NCBI GenBank assembly: GCA_039028975.1
Contig: JBCCHB010000075.1
Span: 15,482-79,481 of the forward strand
Reading direction: 5' to 3'
DNA from: JAHBNG01 sp039028975
GTDB lineage: Bacteria; Chloroflexota; Anaerolineae; Caldilineales; Caldilineaceae
DNA: 64,000 nucleotides
Shown: piece by piece, positions 8,303 to 18,208 of the stretch
How the letters are laid out: every line of letters starts with the position of its first letter
How positions within the stretch are numbered: position 1 is the stretch's first letter
Translations under genes and position numbers: made by a program
The notes under the pieces: generated by a model
The model's database searches: none
What the model saw: only the letters and a program-made list of their open reading frames with translations
What the model was told of the DNA's origin: nothing

Positions 8303-9268
8303 CTATTCTTGCGATTGCTCAATCTCTCGCCAATTCTCTTGGTAAACCCGATGTTCTAGCCCTGGCGCAATAGTACGTCCGGTTGCAGGTTGGGTAAAGC
8401 TAAGAGTGGGTGGATCGCCTTTTTCTTTTTTGAAAAATTGGTTCAATATTAGCACGATTGTGGAAATATAGACAATACTACCTGTAATCCAAGTCAAACC
8501 TCCACTAAGCATCTGATCTTGCATTACAGTGAGGTATAAGGGCGAGCTATTCAATCCATGTACCTGAGAGTAATAATTGTAAATAGGTGTCTGTGCAAAG
8601 GCAATAGTTACTCCGGCCAACATATTCAATATTTCGACGCCCACAAGGTAAATAAAGATACCCCAGATTGGTAAGGAGCGATGTAGACGCGGACCACAAG
8701 GTACTACATGATACCAAAATAGTAGTGCGGTCAGTAAGAGTATGCAGCTCATCATTTGGTTTGCCCATGGACGTTCTATAACCCAAGAGGCAATTGATGG
8801 TTCGTGCCAGAGCATAAATGATATGGCATACACAAGCAAAACAATTCCTGGTTGGGTGATAGTCTGCAGCCATACATTTCTCTTTGATTTGCGGACAAAC
8901 TGTTGAATACCCCACCCGCGCAAGTTTTTACCTATGCCAAACAACATGACGTGGAATGGAATTGCGTTCCACAAAAGGGGAGGGATGATCATACATAACA
9001 ATATCTTTTGGATAGAACGGATAGTGAGATAACTTCTGGCAAGTGTATTTGCTGGGGACGACATAACAAGCCAGATAAGCAGTAATGCGATACTAAATAG
9101 ATAGAATCGTCTAACAGAAAACAACCCAGGCCAACGTGCATGACTAATATTCCATCCACGTCGATATGTGAGCCACAAAAGAATTGGGAAGAGCACGAAT
9201 ATCAGTTCACTGAACCACCCTATATATGAGGAGGTTGTAACTTGTGCAATAAATGAACTAGTGTTCAT
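8303..9268 (-). CDS. CtaG-type cytochrome c oxidase assembly protein (caa3_CtaG family)
   Basis: A polytopic membrane protein of about 321 residues with 7-8 hydrophobic segments. It matches the caa3_CtaG family, which helps assemble caa3-type cytochrome c oxidase, probably in CuA-site maturation, in Gram-positive bacteria and Chloroflexi. Landmarks are WPGLFSVRRFYLF, a MSSPAN loop, FMLWHEPS (with His) and VGVEILNMLAGVTIAFA. I chose ATG 9268, which has AGGA six bases upstream. A TTG start at 9292 with GGAG is also possible and would add eight residues. No oxidase structural genes are in the window. Confidence 0.8.
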   Translation of the reverse strand: MNTSSFIAQVTTSSYIGWFSELIFVLFPILLWLTYRRGWNISHARWPGLFSVRRFYLFSIALLLIWLVMSSPANTLARSYLTIRSIQKILLCMIIPPLLWNAIPFHVMLFGIGKNLRGWGIQQFVRKSKRNVWLQTITQPGIVLLVYAISFMLWHEPSIASWVIERPWANQMMSCILLLTALLFWYHVVPCGPRLHRSLPIWGIFIYLVGVEILNMLAGVTIAFAQTPIYNYYSQVHGLNSSPLYLTVMQDQMLSGGLTWITGSIVYISTIVLILNQFFKKEKGDPPTLSFTQPATGRTIAPGLEHRVYQENWREIEQSQE

Positions 9269-10279
9269 ATCGAATCCTGACGTGAATAGCAAAATATCTC
9301 CAATTACTTGATAATCACATATAACTTCGCATAAGTGTAAAGATTCTGTAACATTCTATTTAGAGACAAAATGCCTCGGAATTCATTGAAATCTTCTACT
9401 TTTAGATAGTTGAGCAAGCGCACAATCAGGATAGCAAACATGATTGTTCTCTTATCTATGGTGCTTCATCACTTCCAAAAAAATTTATGAACGAGATTTG
9501 TATCCAAATCATCTATCTCCCTCGGTGCCTCATAAAGATCTCCGCATATATAGTGCCAATCGGTACTCTGCATACTGTATATAGTTGATTCTCCCTTGAC
9601 CATTATCGAGTGTCGTGATCCGATTCTCTAAAAATCAAATAACAGATTTTGGGGGAAGTGATTCAACAAATCAAATCTTATTCTACATCCACATGGTTTT
9701 GTTTTTCTTGCTTCCCCACTATCTTTTTCGCAATTTGTTGTGTAATTGGGAGAGAGATGGGAGGCATTGAACTCATCGATAAATTATGCTATGATTCGAT
9801 ACATAAAGTTCGTCGTCTTTCAAAGCCTTCCCATAGGGATGGTAGTTCGAAACCAATACTTTTAGATCCTCAAATTTAGAAGGCTACTTGCAGACAAGCT
9901 GCTCAAAGACAATCTACACACAAAATTGCACCCTATACAGCTAAAGCCAATTCATAAGCGACAGCCAATAGATTAAAATCGAGTGAGAAGCTTTTGTTCA
10001 AAGCCGTTTTCTTCCTTCCAGGGTTAAGTATGGTTACTGGTCTTGTGGAAGGAATAGCATTGACCTGCTGATATTATACATTCAAATCGCTTGTTCCGGG
10101 TATCCTGGTATCTGTGTAAGGCAGAATGTTTGAGCCGGACACTAGTTTGTTTCATTCGTAATACGTCATCTTTATTCCTGCCCCAAAATATGATCCAAGG
10201 GTCATCTCCGATTAGGTGTTGAGTTGTTCATGACTTTCATCTAATACTCTAATCTTGCAATGCTCTAGTAGGTCGACCA
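9269..10279. other. 1.0-kb intergenic region upstream of the polysaccharide locus
   Basis: AT-rich. A 76-codon frame at 9649-9879 has no family look and no good ribosome-binding site, so I do not call it. The region probably holds the promoters of the divergent CtaG-like gene and of the surface-polymer operon. A long untranslated leader is possible, but I see no clear structured RNA. Confidence 0.3.
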
Positions 10280-11065
10280 ATGCAACATCGTATTTCGAAA
10301 ACTCATACCCCAACCCCCTTATATCATAAGTGCGAACCTGCTAGTGAAATCCTTCGGGGAAAAGAGCAGGACATATACTATTTTGTGTTAAAACGTATCT
10401 TAGATATTGGTCTGATTCTACTTTGTTTGCCCGTTTTTCTTATCACAGGCTGTGTGATCGCGATACTCATAAAGCTGGATTCTCCAGGGTCGGCATTCTA
10501 CAAACAAGAAAGAGTTGGGGCCAAGCGAAAAGTCATTAACGGTAAAACATATTGGACCCCTGTTACATTCACGCTGTATAAATTCCGTACAATGTACGAA
10601 AATTCATCATCCAACTTACACCAAGCTTTTGTCAAAGCGTATATCGCTGGTAATGAAGCCGAAATGGCGAGATTGCAGTCTGAAGCGCACACGAAAGATG
10701 CCGAGTTTAAAAGCTACAAACTTAGCAACGATCCGCGCATTACGAAGGTTGGGCGATGGTTACGTAAAACTAGCTTGGATGAATTGCCTCAACTATGGAA
10801 TGTGCTAATCGGTGATATGAGTTTGGTCGGGCCACGTCCTCCTATTCCATATGAGGTTGAAATGTACGAAAGCTGGCACATGGGACGTTTGGAGACTATG
10901 CAGGGGGTGACCGGATATTGGCAAAGTGCAGGACGTAGTGCAACAACCTTTGAAGAGATGGTTAAGCTTGACCTTGAATATATTAATAGACAATCGATTG
11001 GCTTTGACTTGAAAATCTTATTACTAACTATTCCTGCTGTGCTCATAGGCAATGGCGCAGAATGA
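10280..11065 (+). CDS. Bacterial sugar transferase (priming undecaprenyl-phosphate glycosyl-1-phosphate transferase)
   Basis: A 261-residue member of the Bac_transf family that starts polymer synthesis by moving a sugar-1-phosphate onto undecaprenyl phosphate at the inner membrane. One membrane or re-entrant helix lies near residues 45-68 (LDIGLILLCLPVFLITG). The catalytic core carries YKQERVG, FTLYKFRTM, LRKTSLDELPQLWNV and GDMSLVGPRP. It is a short PglC-like form without the extra N-terminal membrane bundle of WbaP. It is the first gene of the surface-polymer locus, and its presence fits a Wzx/Wzy-dependent pathway. Confidence 0.92.
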   Translation: MQHRISKTHTPTPLYHKCEPASEILRGKEQDIYYFVLKRILDIGLILLCLPVFLITGCVIAILIKLDSPGSAFYKQERVGAKRKVINGKTYWTPVTFTLYKFRTMYENSSSNLHQAFVKAYIAGNEAEMARLQSEAHTKDAEFKSYKLSNDPRITKVGRWLRKTSLDELPQLWNVLIGDMSLVGPRPPIPYEVEMYESWHMGRLETMQGVTGYWQSAGRSATTFEEMVKLDLEYINRQSIGFDLKILLLTIPAVLIGNGAE

Positions 11066-11171
11066 AAAATTAGAAGAAGTTATCAGGCAGTCATCGCGGT
11101 GACGTAGGCATTCCTCACGCGGCACTTGGTTGTGCTCGCTAAACGATCGCGATCAGCTAAGTATAGAAAAG

Positions 11172-11270
11172 CTAAGGAATCAGGATCAAATAAAACCAAA
11201 AACTTCGGTTCTGTCATCTCGAGTACCCGAGAGATCTTCTATTACGTTTTATTAAATTCTCGATCCTAAG
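11172..11270 (+). repeat. Dispersed palindromic repeat, copy C
   Basis: Starts CTAAGGAATCAGGATCAAATAAAAC and ends TTTTATTAAATTCTCGATCCTAAG, so its ends form an imperfect inverted repeat. The core carries TCTCGAGTACCCGAGAGATCT. It ends 31 bp before the GTG start of the chain-length gene, so it lies inside the polymer operon and could affect transcript processing or reading. Confidence 0.75.
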
Positions 11271-11301
11271 AACCTGTATCCTTTTTGGGAGAATATCTAT
11301 A

Positions 11302-12507
11302 GTGGACATGGAACTTTCGTTAGTTATGCGTATATTGTGGCGTTGGAAGTGGTTGATCCTCTCTTGTATGGCAACCGCTGGCGTTGCTGTTTGGCTCGGG
11401 ATATCGAATACGATACCGACTTATGAATCAAAAGCACTTTTACAATTTTCTACACCTGAAAGACTAGATGTTGAATTGATTGAGCAATATAGTTTTGTGA
11501 GTGAACGCGATGAAATTGTGCAATCGATCAATAATTTTATCTCGGCTGCCCAGCAAGGTGTTGTGTATGAAAGAACACGCAATGCTCTTATCCTGGATGA
11601 CAAAACCGCTGACTATAGGATGAATGTTAAAGCAGTCGCTGATACAGATTACGTTGAGTTATCTGTTGAAAGTGAATCTCCATTCCTTGCAGAAAGTATT
11701 GTTAATGAACATGTTAGCTTTTCAATTACGCATTATGGGGAACTGCGCGCTCGCCCAGCGAATTCAACTAGAATGATGTTTGCAGAAAGGTTATCAGCAG
11801 CTGAGGTAGAGCTAAAAGATGTTGAGGACGCTTTTAATGAGTTTCGGTCAGAGAATGGTATTACCTTTTTAGAAACAGAAACAAATCTGAATGAGAGTAT
11901 GTTGGTTGAACTTCAGGCGGAGCAAAGCCGCCTCATCGCGCGCGATCCAGTGGGACAATCGCCTCAGGTTGCTCAACTTGAAGTACGAATTGCTACTCAT
12001 CGCGCAAACTTAGATTCTTTGGCCCAATTGGAGCCCCAGTATATTCGGTTACAGTTAAAGCTCGATGCATTGCGAGAGAAGAGTCAATTACTTTCGGCTA
12101 AAGTGGCCGAAGCGGAACTTAAGCAAGAGATTGCCAAGCAAACAAGCTTTATTCAGATCGCGGCCCCAGCTTTGGTGCCTACCGAACCGATCGATCGCTC
12201 CACCCGGCTTATTATCTTAGCGCTAATGGGTAGCTTGGGGCTAGGTGTATTGCTCGCCTTTCTATTGGAATATGCAACAGGATCACCTCTTGCCAAAGAA
12301 AGCAAAATTGTCCAGGAGGTACGCTCCATTTTGACTGATGAACAGTTGCTTAGCACCAAAGCATTGGCCAGACGAATTCAGCACCGGAAGGCTGAACAAG
12401 GGGACTCTTTTGACTTAAGAAACTTAGAAGAACAGGATCGGGTTGTAAGGGAGCGTGAAATTGAATTGAGAAGACGTCAGAAGGATTCCAAGCAAGCTGC
12501 TGTTTAA
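11302..12507 (+). CDS. Polysaccharide chain-length determinant (Wzz/PCP family)
   Basis: A 401-residue polysaccharide co-polymerase that sets polymer length. A first membrane helix is at about residues 16-34. A large extracytoplasmic domain with coiled-coil character follows (about 150-285), then a proline-containing PALVPTEP stretch and a second membrane helix at about 302-322, then a charged cytoplasmic tail. There is no BY-kinase domain and no Walker motif, so it is a kinase-free PCP. The GTG start is preceded by GGGAG at a usable distance; an ATG two codons later is further away. The next gene starts 20 bp downstream. Confidence 0.85.
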   Translation: MDMELSLVMRILWRWKWLILSCMATAGVAVWLGISNTIPTYESKALLQFSTPERLDVELIEQYSFVSERDEIVQSINNFISAAQQGVVYERTRNALILDDKTADYRMNVKAVADTDYVELSVESESPFLAESIVNEHVSFSITHYGELRARPANSTRMMFAERLSAAEVELKDVEDAFNEFRSENGITFLETETNLNESMLVELQAEQSRLIARDPVGQSPQVAQLEVRIATHRANLDSLAQLEPQYIRLQLKLDALREKSQLLSAKVAEAELKQEIAKQTSFIQIAAPALVPTEPIDRSTRLIILALMGSLGLGVLLAFLLEYATGSPLAKESKIVQEVRSILTDEQLLSTKALARRIQHRKAEQGDSFDLRNLEEQDRVVREREIELRRRQKDSKQAAV

Positions 12508-12527
12508 GTGAAAGTAGAACATTGTAA

Positions 12528-14114
12528 ATGTTGCTCAACACGGAGAACAACTCCATCTTTTATGGCCGTTTGGGAACCATATGGCTTTGGCTAACCACGC
12601 TTGGCGTCCTTAGCCTCATTGCTCTCATTGGGTTCTCTCAACCCCAGTTGGCTCTTCAGTCCTATTTTCTATTGGGAGTGCTTGTTCCGCTAGGGCTTCT
12701 AGTTTGGTTCAAGCCAGAATTTGGACTAGTAGGTCTAATCTTTTTGTGCGCCAGCATTGTGCAACCGGATGTTGTTGATATCCGACTGCCTATTGGTGGT
12801 GGGCTAGATCTGCGAGATCTGGTCTTGATCGGATTGATCGGATTGGCACTTGTACGTGGCCTTGCATGGGGAACACTTTCTCTGCCCTGGATAGCAGTTG
12901 GTGGCCCCTTACTTCTCTTTTTAATTCTTGCATTCATATCGGCAGCAAACGCACTTGTTTATGAAAATGTGCCAACAAACTGGGCTATGAATGATCTACG
13001 CATTCTGCTTTACTATAGCCTATTCTTTTTAACGGCGTGGAATATCCAGTCACTGAAGCAACTTTCAAACCTGTTACTCGGCTTACTGTGTATTGCCAAT
13101 CTAACGGCTGCAGTTGTGATTATTCAGCAATTTCGGGGTGCCGATAATTTACTATTTTCCAGTATGGAATATGGACAATGGCAAGTATGGGCGCAAGAAG
13201 ATGGTACGGTCCGAGTTGTACCTCCTGGCCATGTATTGATACATTTTATGATGGTTGTCTCCTTTGGGTTAGCCATATTCAATCGTGATAGCCTAGCCAG
13301 GCGCTGTATATTTGGTATCCAGTTTCTTCTTCTAGCTGTTGGACAGATCTTTACCTTTACACGCGCAGGGTGGGTTGCCTCTTTCGTTAGTCTATTGATT
13401 GTAGTCTGTGTCTTTGGCATTCGCTATCGCCGCTATTTGCCTCAATTCTTTGTGGTATCCCTTGCGCTGTTTTTCGTACTGGGAAGCGGCATTGGATTAG
13501 CTGTCGAATTTGATTTAGTCGAGTTTGATTATTCTAGCAGCATTCAAGAGCGTTTTGCGACGCTTCTTACACCTCAGGAGACATTGAATAGCTATTCTCT
13601 ACAATGGAGGTTATTTGAAATTGAGAAGGCATCAGAGGCTATTCGAAGCAATCCTTTAGCTGGTGTTTCATTGGGTAACGCTTATCGTAATATCACAACA
13701 TTTCAGGGTGAGGCAAGCGGATTATGGACCGATGGCGATCTCTCTGCTGGTACTATTTCGCGCTATACCCGTTATATTCATAGCAGCTATATTTCACTGG
13801 CAACGAAGATGGGTATTCCGGGTATTACGGCCTTTCTGTGGTTTGCTCTTAGCTTTATCATATTAGGTATTGGTCTCTATCGGCGAGCCAAGAATATACA
13901 GATGAAAGCGCTTATCTTAACGATTGTGGCTGGCTTTATTGGTTTGCTACAGTGGTCTATTTTTCATGCCTGGTTAATAGAAACGGAGAGCACGTCTGTC
14001 ATTGGCATAATGACGGGGATCGTGGCCGCACTGTATGCAATTCACTTAAAGAACGAGCACATTGAACGTAATAAGACCTCTAATAGTCTTTTGTCCAATA
14101 TAATAGGTTTTTAA
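12528..14114 (+). CDS. O-antigen ligase/polymerase-like membrane protein (Wzy family)
   Basis: This 528-residue protein has about 11-12 hydrophobic segments and a large periplasmic loop at about residues 325-420. That topology is typical of the O-antigen ligase/Wzy polymerase superfamily (Wzy_C). In a locus with a flippase and a chain-length protein, it most likely polymerises repeat units at the outer face of the membrane. The gene is packed between the Wzz-like gene (20 bp) and the flippase gene (7 bp), so it is surely in the same operon. Sequence alone does not separate polymerase from ligase. Confidence 0.8.
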   Translation: MLLNTENNSIFYGRLGTIWLWLTTLGVLSLIALIGFSQPQLALQSYFLLGVLVPLGLLVWFKPEFGLVGLIFLCASIVQPDVVDIRLPIGGGLDLRDLVLIGLIGLALVRGLAWGTLSLPWIAVGGPLLLFLILAFISAANALVYENVPTNWAMNDLRILLYYSLFFLTAWNIQSLKQLSNLLLGLLCIANLTAAVVIIQQFRGADNLLFSSMEYGQWQVWAQEDGTVRVVPPGHVLIHFMMVVSFGLAIFNRDSLARRCIFGIQFLLLAVGQIFTFTRAGWVASFVSLLIVVCVFGIRYRRYLPQFFVVSLALFFVLGSGIGLAVEFDLVEFDYSSSIQERFATLLTPQETLNSYSLQWRLFEIEKASEAIRSNPLAGVSLGNAYRNITTFQGEASGLWTDGDLSAGTISRYTRYIHSSYISLATKMGIPGITAFLWFALSFIILGIGLYRRAKNIQMKALILTIVAGFIGLLQWSIFHAWLIETESTSVIGIMTGIVAALYAIHLKNEHIERNKTSNSLLSNIIGF

Positions 14115-14121
14115 CGAATTT

Positions 14122-15630
14122 ATGGGTTCAGAACAGAGCCAAACTGGTGAAATTGGCTTTTTCAAAGGCGTACTTCTTAGCAGTGCTGGGTCAATGACCA
14201 ACATTGTTGTTCTCTTTACCGAGACTGCCATTGCCGTTCGGCTATTGGAAACGACCAGTTACGGCGTTTATGTTTTGCTGATTGCCATTGCAAACTTTCT
14301 CGTTATGGGTATGGATTTTGGTTGCAAAATATCGGTTACTCAGCAGATTGCTAGCTCTGACAAAAGAACACAGTCGGATATTGTCAACACAGTCGTACTT
14401 TTTCGGATTCTGACCAGCATCATTATGGCAATAGTGATCTGGTACGTACCAAATGCCTTTGCTTGGTTGGACCCAACCGGGGAGTTGTTGCAATATGTTG
14501 TTTGGCTCCCTGCGATGTTTGCTTTTACCAGTTTCGATCAACTGGCCGAAGCCATGTTGAAGGGGTTTAAGCAATATCAGCACGTTGCCATAGCCCAAAC
14601 AACTCGTAGCCTATTGCGACTCTGCTTGACGATTCTGCTATTGATGGTCTTTGAACTAGGGATACTTGGCGTCATCTTGTCTTGGGTGCTCTCCTTTGCT
14701 TTCTCCTGCGTTTATCAGTATATTCGGTTACCGATTCCCAAACGGTTGAAGCTAAAGAAGGAAACGCTCGTTGCCACGCTGCGATTTGGTGCGCCAATTC
14801 AAATGACCTATTTTCTGTGGCACATCTCAGGGCAGATACAGGTGGTCATCTTGAGTACATTTACTGGCCCTGCAAGTGTGGCTATTTTTGATGTTGCAGC
14901 AAAGATCCCGCTGGCACTACAAAGATTTTCCGAATCGTTTATTTCGGTGTACTTTCCCACAATGTCAACCTTATTATCCAATAAGCAACTCAAAAAGGCA
15001 GGATGGATGTTGAACCAATCCTTGAAGTTGAGTTCCTTCATCGTAGGAATCGGTGTGCTTGTTGGTGTTCTTTTTAGCCGGGAGATCATGGGGATTCTCT
15101 TTTCTGCTGAATATGTGGTTGGGGCACTAGCGTTTTCAATTATGCTTTTGTCATTTCATATGATGTTTGCCGTAAATTTATTGGGATACACACTGACCTC
15201 AGCAGGGTATCCTAAACTTACGTTGGTTGATAATGGTGTCCGAGCTGTTTCAAGTCTGGTTGCAGCCATTACCCTTATTCCAATATTCAACTTTAATGGT
15301 GCAGCAATATCTCGGTTGGTTTCGAATTATGCGGCAGGCCCGGTTGTGATTTGGTTGCTTAACCAGAAAGAGATTCCTGTTACTGTAAAGCCATTTGTCT
15401 TACAGAGTGTCTTGCTATGGGCTGCCTGTTTAGGCGGATGGCTTCTGTATGGCAGTAGCCTTTCTTTTCTGTCGGGAATGTTACTTCGATTATTCATCGT
15501 ACTCTTGTTTGCAATTACAAATTTTGCCTTATCGACAGTCTCGCTACGAGAAATCTTCTCGTTAATTCCTATACCGATGTTAAAGCGTATAGGTATTCAT
15601 GACAAAGTACATGTTCAAGCTCAGCCCTAG
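14122..15630 (+). CDS. Wzx-like lipid-linked oligosaccharide flippase (MATE-like)
   Basis: A 502-residue integral membrane protein with about 12-14 hydrophobic helices and the polysaccharide-synthesis family pattern, for example the N-terminal helix after GFFKGVLLSSAGSM and the long middle segment with FGAPIQMTYFLWHISGQ. It should move undecaprenyl-linked repeat units across the membrane for the polymerase encoded just upstream, only 7 bp away. The length is usual for the family. Confidence 0.87.
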   Translation: MGSEQSQTGEIGFFKGVLLSSAGSMTNIVVLFTETAIAVRLLETTSYGVYVLLIAIANFLVMGMDFGCKISVTQQIASSDKRTQSDIVNTVVLFRILTSIIMAIVIWYVPNAFAWLDPTGELLQYVVWLPAMFAFTSFDQLAEAMLKGFKQYQHVAIAQTTRSLLRLCLTILLLMVFELGILGVILSWVLSFAFSCVYQYIRLPIPKRLKLKKETLVATLRFGAPIQMTYFLWHISGQIQVVILSTFTGPASVAIFDVAAKIPLALQRFSESFISVYFPTMSTLLSNKQLKKAGWMLNQSLKLSSFIVGIGVLVGVLFSREIMGILFSAEYVVGALAFSIMLLSFHMMFAVNLLGYTLTSAGYPKLTLVDNGVRAVSSLVAAITLIPIFNFNGAAISRLVSNYAAGPVVIWLLNQKEIPVTVKPFVLQSVLLWAACLGGWLLYGSSLSFLSGMLLRLFIVLLFAITNFALSTVSLREIFSLIPIPMLKRIGIHDKVHVQAQP

Positions 15631-15704
15631 CCTATTTGGACTTTTTATAGTCGGTTTGAAGATAAGAACCGGCTGAGCTGTTTACGTTAAATATTAGGAC
15701 TTAT

Positions 15705-16733
15705 ATGATTATGGAGATGGAACAAAGACTGGTTAGTGTCATTATCTGTTCCTGGAATCGGAAAGATGACATCTTAGAAACGCTTCCTTCTATCTATCAA
15801 CAAAATTATAAAAATTATGAAATTATTGTCGTCGACAATGGTTCTACTGATGGAACAGTAGATGTATTGAGAGCCGAACACCCTACCGTACGAATCGTTG
15901 CTCTGGAAGAGAACCTTGGACCAACAGGAGGTCGAAATGCGGGTATCCATGTCGCTAAGGGGGAGGTATTGTTTTTCCTCGATAGTGATGCGAACTTGCT
16001 AGCAGATACGTTAGAAAAGGTGGTTGAACGAATAGAAAGAGATCCCAAGATAGGCGTTATTTCGTGTAATGTGATTAATGAGGACCCCAATGAGAAAACG
16101 GGGTGGTCTTTCAACTTTAAAAAGGGGCGCGAAAAAGAATTCTGTAGCTTTGCATTTGGTGAAGCCGGATTTGCCACCAGAGCAGAAATCTTTGTGAAAG
16201 CAGGACTGTTCTGGGAGTTTCTCTTCTATGGCCGAGAGGGTGAGGAGCTAGGGGTCCGTGTATGGGATGCAGGCTATAAGATTCTCTATTTTCCTGACGC
16301 GATTGTGCATCATCGGGCTTCCCCCAAAACGCGCGTCATTGGCAGTAAGCGTGAGTTCTTTGATCTGCGTAATTGCTACTACATTTACCTGACTCGTTAC
16401 CCTTGGTGGATGATGCCAAGGTTCCTATTTATGAAAACGGGGACTGCTATTATTCGTGGGATCTATCGGCGAAATATCCATGAAACAGTCTTCCCTGCAT
16501 GGTGGGCAATTCTGCAGAATTTTGGTGAACTGAGGCGACAACGGTCACCCATTAGTAATGATACAGCTCGCCAATATATGGCATTGCTTAAGGATCATGG
16601 GCCATTAAGTTGGACACTGTCTTCATGGCTCAAATTAAAATTGCGGCCTGCTTCTGCGGAGATGATCTCTGCCGTCAACCCAGATACGGTTGTCAAGCCC
16701 GATACAGGGCAGGAAGTCCCATCTCATTCGTAA
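15705..16733 (+). CDS. Glycosyltransferase family 2
   Basis: A 342-residue GT-A fold enzyme. The N-terminal nucleotide-sugar site reads VSVIICSWNRKDDIL and VVDNGSTDGT (about residues 10-50), and the metal-binding DxD is in FFLDSDAN near residue 91. The sequence resembles rhamnosyltransferase-type GT2 proteins, but donor and acceptor cannot be assigned. An AGGA precedes the cluster of start ATGs at 15705, 15711 and 15717. It lies 12 bp before a GT4 gene in the polymer operon. Confidence 0.88.
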   Translation: MIMEMEQRLVSVIICSWNRKDDILETLPSIYQQNYKNYEIIVVDNGSTDGTVDVLRAEHPTVRIVALEENLGPTGGRNAGIHVAKGEVLFFLDSDANLLADTLEKVVERIERDPKIGVISCNVINEDPNEKTGWSFNFKKGREKEFCSFAFGEAGFATRAEIFVKAGLFWEFLFYGREGEELGVRVWDAGYKILYFPDAIVHHRASPKTRVIGSKREFFDLRNCYYIYLTRYPWWMMPRFLFMKTGTAIIRGIYRRNIHETVFPAWWAILQNFGELRRQRSPISNDTARQYMALLKDHGPLSWTLSSWLKLKLRPASAEMISAVNPDTVVKPDTGQEVPSHS

Positions 16734-16745
16734 AAGAGCTGATTT

Positions 16746-17954
16746 ATGAAAATTCTGTATATTGCACCAGATCTACCTTACCCTCTTGCAAATGGTGGCA
16801 AAATACGTACATTCTCTTTACTCCGTAATGTGGCAAGAGAACATGAAGTGACCTTTATTGCCTATGATAAGCAACCGGATGATCCAACTCGGATCGGGAT
16901 TTTCCAAGAATTCTGTAAGAGCGCAACGGCAATTCCACTTCAAAAGCAACAAACGCGGGATGAGAAGCGCAAAGTGCAAATGAAGTCCATCCTGAGCAGC
17001 AAACCATATCAATATTATGCTAGCCATTCATCTTGTATGCAGAAAGAGATTGATAAAGCGCTTGCTCAGGAGCAGTTTGATCTAATTCACGTGGAGTTTT
17101 CTCAGCTTGGGTATCACAAATTTCCAGATGGGATTCCCACTTTTTTGGATCAACATAACGTTGAATATGATTTACTTCATAGAATCTATTTAAATGAGGC
17201 GCTCTCATTACGCAAGCTCTACTGTTACCTCGAGTGGAAGAAATTTAAGCGAGATGAGCTACATATCTGTCAGAAATTTTCTCACTGTGCAGTTACGTCC
17301 GAACGAGATAAGCGGTTACTGCAAGAGGATTTGCCCCAACTGCCCTGTCATGTCATTCCCAATGGTGTGGATAGTACCTATTTTCGGGTTGATGATGTAG
17401 AAGATGCCGAACCTAATACGATTCTGTTTACGGGAACCATTGACTACTACCCAAATACGGATGGTCTGAAGTATTTTTTGGAATCAATCTTTCCCCTAAT
17501 TCAACAGCAGATTCCTGATATACACTTTATTATTGCTGGTCGGAACCCACCACCAGCAATTCAACAGTATGAAAACCAACCTGGTATTACAATTACTGGC
17601 TTTGTAGATGATATGCGCACCTATTATCGCAAGGCTCAAGTTGTTGTTGTCCCGCTGCGTATGGGTGGTGGGACACGGCTCAAAATATTAGAAGCTATGT
17701 CAATGCAGAAACCAATCGTCTCGACAACAGTGGGAGCAGAAGGGATCGATGTACAATCCGGTCAGAATATTGTCTTAGCCGATGAACCCAACGAATTTGC
17801 CCAAGCTGCCGTAGAACTGTTGCACAATGCAGAAAAGCGGGCGGGTCTTGCTTCGGCAGGGAACCAGCTAGCCACGACGCGATATGATTGGCGTGCCATC
17901 ACCGAACGATTAATGAACGCCTATGATACGCTTATGTTGCAATCTAAAAATTAG
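16746..17954 (+). CDS. Glycosyltransferase family 4 (GT-B fold)
   Basis: A 402-residue GT4 enzyme. The N-domain starts KILYIAPDLPYPLANGGKIR, with the glycine loop that contacts the acceptor or donor. The C-domain holds TGTIDYYPNTDG and the donor-binding EX7E region KILEAMSMQKPIVST near residue 320. It transfers a sugar to the growing lipid-linked unit at the cytoplasmic face. A 254-bp gap separates it from the next gene, where an internal promoter is possible. Confidence 0.88.
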   Translation: MKILYIAPDLPYPLANGGKIRTFSLLRNVAREHEVTFIAYDKQPDDPTRIGIFQEFCKSATAIPLQKQQTRDEKRKVQMKSILSSKPYQYYASHSSCMQKEIDKALAQEQFDLIHVEFSQLGYHKFPDGIPTFLDQHNVEYDLLHRIYLNEALSLRKLYCYLEWKKFKRDELHICQKFSHCAVTSERDKRLLQEDLPQLPCHVIPNGVDSTYFRVDDVEDAEPNTILFTGTIDYYPNTDGLKYFLESIFPLIQQQIPDIHFIIAGRNPPPAIQQYENQPGITITGFVDDMRTYYRKAQVVVVPLRMGGGTRLKILEAMSMQKPIVSTTVGAEGIDVQSGQNIVLADEPNEFAQAAVELLHNAEKRAGLASAGNQLATTRYDWRAITERLMNAYDTLMLQSKN

Positions 17955-18208
17955 CATGTGCTTCAAATAATTTATCACTCAAACGCAATGTCAATACAGC
18001 GTTCAAAAAGTAAATCATAACCCGTCCATCTTTCCTGTTGCCCCATAAAGTTGATGCGATTCCGGAATCGAGTAGGCATTTTTTGCTTGACTCATCTACG
18101 GCGCTGTGCATAGTGTTCGAGGTTGAGTCTAACATGCTCACCTATATCTAGCTGCCTTACGCAGTTAGGTTGGAATGAGTAGAATCCACATAGAAAGTGA
18201 GATCTAAT

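Noticed and set aside
9649..9879. 76-codon plus-strand frame with a Cys/Phe-rich stretch
   Set aside because: No clear ribosome-binding site, unusual composition and no recognisable domain.
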